A stretch of DNA of 38,836 nucleotides from CAZJAD01 sp964543855 (GTDB taxonomy: Bacteria; Electryoneota; RPQS01; DYHQ01), in contig CAZJAD010000012.1 in assembly GCA_964543855.1 (NCBI GenBank), forward strand, positions 1-38,836. The letters run 5' to 3'. Positions within the stretch are counted from its first letter, which is position 1. Every line of letters starts with the position of its first letter. This document shows, one piece after another, positions 33,316 to 38,836 of the stretch. Under the pieces are notes generated by a model. The model saw nothing but the letters and a program-made list of their open reading frames with translations, made no database searches and was not told where the DNA came from. Both the position numbers and the translations under genes were made by a program.

Positions 33316-35092
33316 GCGCCACCTCCTCTCCGACCGGAAACTTGATCGCATCCGGTTTGCACACCCACGCACAGACCTGGCAGCCAGTACAAAGCTCGGC
33401 ATCGATTGCTACCTTCGGTAATCCTTCGCTCGATAGTTCGGCCGTCGTGACAAGCGCCGGGCATCCAACGCGCAAACATGCGCCACACCCGTTGCAGAGT
33501 TCGGCGTCCACGACCATCGGTACACGGTCTTGCCGGACCGGATACAGTTGGCAGGGGTGTTCGGCGATGATCACGGCTGGGCCGTCGACGCGGAACGATT
33601 CGCTCAGAGCTGTCTCAAATTCATCGTTTTGGATGGGATCCAACCGCCAGACATGTTTGGCGCCCGCCCCTCTGCACAGTGCTTCCAGGTCCACTCTTGT
33701 CGTCTCGGCTCCCATAAGGGTTTTGCCGGTGGCGGGATGCTCCTGCCCGCCGGTCATTGCGGTGATTCGGTTATCCAGGATGATAATCGTGATACGAGCA
33801 TTGTTGTAGACGGCCTCGATGAGACCGGTAATACCGGAGTGGATGAAAGTCGAGTCTCCGATGACCGCCACAACCGGCTTCTGACTCCGACCGGTCTTTG
33901 CCACTCCCACGGCGTTGCCGATCGAGGCGCCCATGCAAATGCAGGTATGCACCATTTCAAGAGGTGGAAGGGCTGCCAGCGTGTAGCAGCCGATGTCTCC
34001 GAAGACATGCGCACCGGTCTTTTTCAGGAGCGTGAAAACGGCACGATGTGCGCATCCCGGACAGAGCACAGGTGGGCGGCTCAGAGCTGGCAGGGGCACT
34101 CCCTCGACCGGATGGAATGCCGGTTTCACATTCGCCGATTCCAGAGCGGTTGCAAGTCTCTCCGGTGTCAATTCTCCAAGGCGCGAAGTGTACTTCTTGC
34201 CCTCACATTCGATACCGAGAGCACTGACCTGTTCCTCGAGATATGGCTCGAGCTCTTCGATGACCAGCACGCGCTTCACCTGCTTGGCAAAGCGCCGAAT
34301 CATTCTGAGCGGCGGAGGATAGGTCAGACCCAATTTGAGAAAAGATGCGGTGGGCAGGAGCTCCCGAGCGTACTGGTAGGCGATGCCGGAGGTGATCACG
34401 CCGAGGCCGGCGTCCTGCATTTCGATTTTCTGGACCGGGCTTTCTTCGGCCTCTGCTTCCACGCGTGCGAGGCGCTCGAGGAGAGCCTTGTGGCGCGGGA
34501 CCGCATAGACAGGCATCATGACATATTTCTTGATGTCGCGCCGGAAACTGTGCACTGGCGGCTCCAAAGCCTCTTCCTGGATCTCCACGACTGTCTTGGA
34601 GTGAGCCAGGCGTGTGGTCAGGCGCAGCATCACCGGCAGATCATGCCTTTCCGACAGGTCCAGTGCATAGGCAACGAAATCATACGCCTCCTGGCTGTCT
34701 GAAGGCTCAAGAAGCGGCATTCCGGCAAACCGCGCGAAGAGCCGGTTGTCCTGTTCGTTCTGAGAACTGTGCATTTCCGGGTCGTCCGCTGAAACGAGGA
34801 CGAATCCGCCATTGACACCGGTGTAAGTGAAGGTCATCAGCGGATCGGCGGCGACATTGACGCCCACATGTTTCATCGCAACGAGCGTCCGCACGCCCGC
34901 CAGCGAACTGCCGATGCCGACTTCCACCGCGACCTTCTCGTTCGGTGCCCATTCGGCGTAGATGTTGGGTAAGCGGGCGAAGGCCTCCAGAATCTCTGTG
35001 GATGGGGTTCCGGGATAGGCGGAAGCGAACTTCACACCGGCTCGCCACGCACCGTAGGCAACCGCTTCATCACCGGAGAGGAGCTTTCTCAT
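33308..35092 (-). CDS. iorA: indolepyruvate ferredoxin oxidoreductase, alpha subunit
   Basis: The protein has 594 residues, usual for IorA. With IorB it catalyses aryl-pyruvate + CoA + oxidised ferredoxin to aryl-acetyl-CoA + CO2 + reduced ferredoxin, in the cytoplasm. The opening LLSGDEAVAYGAWRAGVKFASAYPGTPS is the alpha-type domain. The thiamine-diphosphate region has GDIGCYTLAALPPLE and a VIGDSTFIHSGITGL block. Two ferredoxin-type clusters end the chain: Cys533/536/539/544 and Cys568/571/574/578. The ATG at 35092 has AGGA upstream. It normally acts in fermentation of aromatic amino acids or, in reverse, their synthesis. Here it precedes a glutaryl-CoA dehydrogenase, hinting at catabolism. 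Confidence 0.96.
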   Translation of the reverse strand: MRKLLSGDEAVAYGAWRAGVKFASAYPGTPSTEILEAFARLPNIYAEWAPNEKVAVEVGIGSSLAGVRTLVAMKHVGVNVAADPLMTFTYTGVNGGFVLVSADDPEMHSSQNEQDNRLFARFAGMPLLEPSDSQEAYDFVAYALDLSERHDLPVMLRLTTRLAHSKTVVEIQEEALEPPVHSFRRDIKKYVMMPVYAVPRHKALLERLARVEAEAEESPVQKIEMQDAGLGVITSGIAYQYARELLPTASFLKLGLTYPPPLRMIRRFAKQVKRVLVIEELEPYLEEQVSALGIECEGKKYTSRLGELTPERLATALESANVKPAFHPVEGVPLPALSRPPVLCPGCAHRAVFTLLKKTGAHVFGDIGCYTLAALPPLEMVHTCICMGASIGNAVGVAKTGRSQKPVVAVIGDSTFIHSGITGLIEAVYNNARITIIILDNRITAMTGGQEHPATGKTLMGAETTRVDLEALCRGAGAKHVWRLDPIQNDEFETALSESFRVDGPAVIIAEHPCQLYPVRQDRVPMVVDAELCNGCGACLRVGCPALVTTAELSSEGLPKVAIDAELCTGCQVCAWVCKPDAIKFPVGEEVAHG

Positions 35093-35143
35093 TGTGCAAT
35101 CCTGTGCTTGTCATTCGAGAGAATAACCGTGAGACACTTGCTT

Positions 35144-36838
35144 CTATTTGATCAAAATCAACTTGGTACGCGCGACGGCCCTGCCTGCTTCGATCTGGGC
35201 GATGTAGAGACCCGTCGCGAGGTTGGAAAGATTGTGTTGGGTATGATGAAGACCGGCGCTGACGAAGCCCAGCGGCCGCCGCCAGACTTCCTGACCCGTG
35301 GTGTTGTAAAGACTGAGAACCGCCGGACCGGCCTTCGGAAGATTGTAGCACAGATGAATCGTGCTGTTGGTTGGATTGGGGTAGCCCGTAAGTGTCGGCG
35401 TTGCGGGGAGTACACCTTCGCGGGCATGCGGCGCGGCCGAGACGAACACACTGTCCAGGACTGTGCCAAAGGCATCCTGATCGCCCAGCCGCGTATCGGT
35501 CCAGACCACATGAGCCCGGTTGTCCGACGCGCAAAGCCCGATGTATTCCCCTAAGAGTCCGGCGCGGTCCGAGCCGAGTCGGGGATCGAAGGACCTGTCG
35601 GTGATGCGTTCGTTCACGAGCCAAGTATCGCCACCATCTTCAGAGGCGGTGAAATAGACATCAATAAGGTAGTTGTTCGGATCATTGCGCCGATCGTAGA
35701 GAACGATCCAGACCCGCCCCGCTGGGTCGACTGTCAGCCAGGGGTGAAACTGATCCACGGCATACGGTTGTTCGTCGTCATTCATGCGTTGTGCCGATGA
35801 CCATGAGGTTCCACCGTCATCGGAGTAGATCAGCCAAACATCTGTTTCGGTCAGGTCCGGGGTGGCATCTGTATAAACGAGATAGAGCCTGCCACTATGA
35901 GGGCCATCGGTTTCGTCTACCGCCATCGCGCCGTAGGAGAAAATCAGGATCTCACCGTTGATGTACGCTTGCACAAAGTTTGTTTGAACAATGACTTGTT
36001 CGGGCGAGAAAGTCTGACCCCCGTCCGTAGAGCGGGAGAACATGAGAGCCTGGTTTGGGTAGTTCACCCAGGATACATAGACCTCTCCATTTGTGCCCAC
36101 GATGACATTGGCCCACTGGTCGGAGGTTGTCTGCGAGACATAGACGGGCGAAGAATAGCCGGAGGACAAGGGCCGCTTGCGGACACAGGCGATGTGAGTG
36201 GAATCTGTGTTCGGATAGCCGAAGAACCGTGTCCACACGCAGTAGAGGGACTCGCGATAAATAGAATTCGAGCGGTCCACGGCGAGCATCTCCTTGTCCT
36301 CGAAGGCTGCCGGGTCAGAGACAATGGCAAAGAGGCTGTCGCCCCAGGTTCGCCCTCCGTTGGTGGACCGCACTGTCAACAAGCCGTCTTCCCCCGGACC
36401 GGCGAAAGCGTCATACGAGATCATCACGGCTGTGAACGTGCCTTCGGCATCGACGACCAGAACCGGGTCGCTCTGCCACGGGAAGTACATCTGCGGAAAG
36501 ACATCGTCCCGCCAGGTGAAGCCGCCATCGGTCGAATGACCGACCCCGACCCGTCGGTAGCCGAACCGGAAATCTCGCCAGAGGGCCACCACTTCGTTCG
36601 AATTCAGTGGGTTGACACAGACCATTTCCTCATTCTGAAGCTCCCCGGAATCGTCGGTATTGATACGGAAATTGTCGTAGTCGTCCAGATGGACTTGCCC
36701 GTGTGCCGGAGCCGCGCCCATCGGCCATCGCGACAGCATGGGCACCGGCCCTCGGCACGGTTGAACCGCCGCCGGGGCCGGGAGACTGAAGCCTATGATG
36801 CAGGCCAATGCAGAGACAGACACAGCAGCAGAACGCAT
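35144..36838 (-). CDS. secreted Asp-box (BNR) repeat protein with sorting-type C-terminal domain
   Basis: The protein has 564 residues. The start is set at 36838, where GGGAGG lies about 5 bases upstream and a signal peptide (MRSAAVSVSALACIIGF, then SLPAPAA) begins. Five Asp boxes are visible: STDGGFTW, STNGGRTW, STDGGQTF, SDDGGTSW and SEDGGDTW. This suggests a six-bladed sialidase-type propeller. No sialidase arginine triad or catalytic residues are confirmed, so it may be non-enzymatic. The last 80 residues (LTGYPNPTNSTIHLCYNLP, LSLYNTTGQEV, NLATGLYIAQIEAG, KLILIK) form a type IX-like sorting domain. It has its own promoter, lies 51 bases upstream of iorA, and could be transcribed with it. 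Confidence 0.85.
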   Translation of the reverse strand: MRSAAVSVSALACIIGFSLPAPAAVQPCRGPVPMLSRWPMGAAPAHGQVHLDDYDNFRINTDDSGELQNEEMVCVNPLNSNEVVALWRDFRFGYRRVGVGHSTDGGFTWRDDVFPQMYFPWQSDPVLVVDAEGTFTAVMISYDAFAGPGEDGLLTVRSTNGGRTWGDSLFAIVSDPAAFEDKEMLAVDRSNSIYRESLYCVWTRFFGYPNTDSTHIACVRKRPLSSGYSSPVYVSQTTSDQWANVIVGTNGEVYVSWVNYPNQALMFSRSTDGGQTFSPEQVIVQTNFVQAYINGEILIFSYGAMAVDETDGPHSGRLYLVYTDATPDLTETDVWLIYSDDGGTSWSSAQRMNDDEQPYAVDQFHPWLTVDPAGRVWIVLYDRRNDPNNYLIDVYFTASEDGGDTWLVNERITDRSFDPRLGSDRAGLLGEYIGLCASDNRAHVVWTDTRLGDQDAFGTVLDSVFVSAAPHAREGVLPATPTLTGYPNPTNSTIHLCYNLPKAGPAVLSLYNTTGQEVWRRPLGFVSAGLHHTQHNLSNLATGLYIAQIEAGRAVARTKLILIK

Positions 36839-36875
36839 ACTAACCTCCCACGATCGATAAGATGTCACGCAGAAA

Positions 36876-36904
36876 AATATAAGCGATTCTGCCGAGATTA
36901 TCAA
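36876..36904 (-). promoter_or_regulatory. promoter of the Asp-box protein gene
   Basis: On the minus strand, TTGATA (36904-36899) and TATATT (36881-36876) are separated by 17 bases. The predicted transcript start near 36869 gives a short leader of about 30 bases before the ATG at 36838. Confidence 0.75.
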
Positions 36905-37363
36905 ACTTGGCTTGACCGCTGGCATTTCCTCTCCTTTGAATATTCCCGTGAGTGTTCCGGCGTGATGACGCATCTCACCACAGCTGCACTCAGCTTCTCT
37001 GACCCTCCAGAATTGCAGTCGATCCTCGGATTCGGGCAACTCCTCCGCGGGCGTTGGGCCTGTTGACTGAGATAGGTAGAGCGAGGGTGGAACATATGAC
37101 CAAACACTCTGTTCTTAGCGGAGTTAATGTGTGGGTTCATTGGTTTTCATAAGTACACAAAGCAGACCCATAATATCCAATTATAAAACTGGTTCCTCTA
37201 AGGTTGTCGTGGGTCGCTATAATTGTCATGCCTCTCAATGAAGAGGCTGCTGGATTCGAGCGCTGCTCATGGTGACCAGTAACGACATGTAAATCGAAGG
37301 ATTAGAATGGCCATTCACAGGATCACGGACCCGCTTTCAAGTTTACTGGAAGTATTTTTTCAC
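36905..37363. other. gene-free spacer between divergent genes
   Basis: No coding frame, tRNA or recognisable element was found. It is richer in A and T than its surroundings. It contains an isolated TATAAT near 37219 without a -35 partner and a small GCCTCT/AGAGGC hairpin near 37232-37248 without a T run. A 110-codon plus-strand frame starting at 37307 has a plausible ribosome site but runs out of frame across the next gene's signal peptide, so I do not call it. Confidence 0.5.
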
Positions 37364-37392
37364 TTGCATCTTATTAGTAAGGATACTATATT
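37364..37392 (+). promoter_or_regulatory. candidate promoter of the right-edge secreted protein gene
   Basis: TTGCAT (37364-37369) and TATATT (37387-37392) are separated by 17 bases. Transcription near 37399 would give a leader of about 85 bases, which contains two copies of AAGGTC 12 bases apart. Confidence 0.5.
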
Positions 37393-37484
37393 TAACATGT
37401 CACAAAAATGTGAGAAAGGAGAGGTTTGCCCAGAAATAAGGTCAAAGACAAAGGTCTGTTTAATTTCATGGAGGAATGTGAAGT

Positions 37485-38836
37485 ATGAAGAAGGGACTGT
37501 TGTTCAGTGGCTTGATTATAGCCATGACGCTGTTGTGTTGTTACGCGCTGGTGTTTGCAGGGGCTGGCGACAAGAAGGCCAGCGTCGTAACCTATCCGTC
37601 GTTGGACTCAAAGGCTCCGGCGACGAAAGCCGTGGATAAGGCAGAGGTCCGTGTCCCTGGTGACGCAGTAGACCTGAGCTTGACCGCGGCCAGGGGTCCT
37701 GCAGTGACAAAGGTCAACAAGATTGAGGCCCCTAAAGTTCAGGCGCCGGCCGAGGCGGCAGCGCTGGTAGCGCCGCCGGCTGATCCGCGCGCCGAGGCAA
37801 TTTCACGGCTTAAGGAGCAGGGCCTGTATGACGAGGCTCTTTGGGACGCGTTTTATGGCCCAAGGAAGCACCGGGAAGGCTACCTTGATCAGGGTGGCGA
37901 GGACTGCAGTGTCCCCACGTTGATTTCTGATCCTCTGCCGTACGATGTCCTGGGTACGACGGCCGGCTATGTGAACGACTATGACCCCGGCGTGATCTTC
38001 GATTGCCCGTACACTGGGTCGACTGCGCCCGATGTGGTCTATGAGTATTCGCCCGACGCCGACAGGATTGTGGACATCAACCTGTGTTGGGACGAGACCA
38101 CCTATGATACGAAGCTGTATGTTTATGAGGACAACTGCGGCGATCTCGGTTCCATCATTGCCTGCAACGACGATGCGTGCCCGGGTTATGTGTCCCAGAT
38201 TCTGGGGCTCGAGATCTTCACCGGTCACACCTATTACATCGTGGTTGATGGCTACGGCACCGATGCCGGTGATTATCGAATCGTCGTGTCGGAAGGCGTT
38301 CCACCGCCTCCCGGGCCTGAGTGCCCCGAAGGTTCGCTCTGGGCACAGGAACCCGACCTGCCTGAAGCGGTGTGGGTCGCAGGTACCAGTGATCTCGGCC
38401 AGGGCTACTGCCGCGCCGATGACTTCTTTGATCTTACGGCACCGATTTGTGATGTTCACTGGTGGGGTCTTAGTCTGTACTACCCGTGGGAGGAGTGCGA
38501 AGAAGACCCGATGACCTTTGAGATCAAGTTCTACGAGGCCGGTGCAGTGCCTGGAGCCGTGGTGTGTACCTACACGGTCGACGCCACCCGGACGGCGACC
38601 GGACTGCTCTACGCCGGTTTCGAGATGTTCGAGTGGAGTGCCTACTTCGGCGACGATTGCTGCTACCTGGCGGACGGCTGGGTGTCGATCCAGGGTACCA
38701 GTGTCGGAACTCCGCTCGACTGCTGGCTCCTGTGGATGAGTTCTGGAGAGCAGGGCGGCGGCAACTCGGTGTACAGCGACATGGGCGGCCCATGGACCGC
38801 AGACACCTACTACCAGGATCTTGCTTTCTGTCTGAC
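37485..38836 (+). CDS. secreted cysteine-rich protein with PPC-like beta-sandwich (3' truncated)
   Basis: The frame from the ATG at 37485 is open to the end of the window (450 codons) with GGAGG (37470-37474) upstream. A signal peptide (MKKGLLFSGLIIAMTLLCC to about VFAG) is followed by an Ala/Pro/Lys-rich linker up to about residue 105. A domain around 140-270 (YDTKLYVYEDNC, then YYIVVDGYGTDAGDYRIVV) resembles the pre-peptidase C-terminal (PPC) beta-sandwich. A second beta-rich region follows (residues about 280-450, WGLSLYYPW, FEIKFYEAG). Fifteen cysteines occur in the visible mature part, suggesting disulfides. PPC domains usually sit at the ends of secreted enzymes. No catalytic domain is visible, and the C-terminus lies outside. 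Function is unknown. Confidence 0.78.
   Translation, partial: MKKGLLFSGLIIAMTLLCCYALVFAGAGDKKASVVTYPSLDSKAPATKAVDKAEVRVPGDAVDLSLTAARGPAVTKVNKIEAPKVQAPAEAAALVAPPADPRAEAISRLKEQGLYDEALWDAFYGPRKHREGYLDQGGEDCSVPTLISDPLPYDVLGTTAGYVNDYDPGVIFDCPYTGSTAPDVVYEYSPDADRIVDINLCWDETTYDTKLYVYEDNCGDLGSIIACNDDACPGYVSQILGLEIFTGHTYYIVVDGYGTDAGDYRIVVSEGVPPPPGPECPEGSLWAQEPDLPEAVWVAGTSDLGQGYCRADDFFDLTAPICDVHWWGLSLYYPWEECEEDPMTFEIKFYEAGAVPGAVVCTYTVDATRTATGLLYAGFEMFEWSAYFGDDCCYLADGWVSIQGTSVGTPLDCWLLWMSSGEQGGGNSVYSDMGGPWTADTYYQDLAFCL

Noticed and set aside
33530..34702. A 390-codon plus-strand frame over iorA.
   Set aside because: It lacks any recognisable feature, while the minus strand encodes the full IorA with both iron-sulfur motifs.
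35897..37066. A 389-codon plus-strand frame over the Asp-box gene and its promoter.
   Set aside because: It is a shadow of a minus-strand gene with five visible Asp boxes and a signal peptide.
37307..37639. A 110-codon plus-strand frame with an AAGGA ribosome-like site.
   Set aside because: It runs out of frame through the signal peptide of the secreted protein at 37485, and its second half is the shadow of that gene.

Overview
The window (about 55-57% GC by eye, with one 100-base N gap at 22564-22663) looks like a metagenome-assembled scaffold from a diderm bacterium of the FCB superphylum or a related candidate phylum such as Latescibacteria, KSB1, Zixibacteria, Eisenbacteria or Marinimicrobia. 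The reasons are the TonB-dependent receptors with carboxypeptidase-like N-terminal domains, a PorV/PorQ-family barrel protein, several secreted proteins with C-terminal sorting-type domains, many lipoproteins, and a LolA-like/FtsX-type cluster. I cannot name the phylum from sequence alone. No rRNA, tRNA, CRISPR array, insertion sequence or phage gene was found.

Layout. (1) 1-1560: the 3' end of a TonB-dependent receptor gene and a beta-propeller lipoprotein, an arrangement like BtuB/BtuG. (2) 1561-2601: a weak minus-strand ORF, a strong terminator with a possible small RNA in front of it, and a promoter with a 330-base leader. (3) 2602-3852: NADP-type isocitrate dehydrogenase (icd). (4) 3972-15955: a five-gene outer-membrane/surface cluster: a giant TonB-dependent receptor with calcium-binding-like repeats, a beta-helix lipoprotein, a 978-residue secreted protein with a sorting-type tail, a PorV/PorQ-family barrel, and a multi-domain lipoprotein. 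It ends at a clear terminator. (5) 16044-19902: two convergent GT-C-type membrane glycosyltransferases, both with TPR tails, whose 3' ends overlap. (6) 20048-26877: a secreted subtilase (interrupted by the N gap), two overlapping polyprenol-dependent-type glycosyltransferases, and an orphan lipoprotein. (7) 26935-31378: two FtsX/MacB-type permeases, a LolA-like periplasmic protein and an outer-membrane barrel, with no ATPase gene beside them, closed by a terminator. (8) 31464-36838, minus strand: a secreted Asp-box protein, then iorA, iorB and a glutaryl-CoA dehydrogenase. (9) 36839-38836: a 646-base spacer and the first 450 codons of a secreted, cysteine-rich protein that runs off the right edge.

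How the genes fit together. Most of the window builds or decorates the outer membrane and cell surface: receptors, surface lipoproteins, sorting-domain cargo with a PorV-like partner, membrane glycosyltransferases and a Lol-like permease/chaperone/barrel set. The metabolic genes point to a TCA cycle and to amino-acid use. IorAB would oxidise aryl-pyruvates to aryl-acetyl-CoA with reduced ferredoxin, and GcdH would convert glutaryl-CoA (from lysine or tryptophan) to crotonyl-CoA. Together with the secreted protease this suggests a peptide- or amino-acid-degrading lifestyle, which is inference.

Four candidate promoters in the window share the -10 hexamer TATATT with TTG-type -35 boxes at 16-17 bases.
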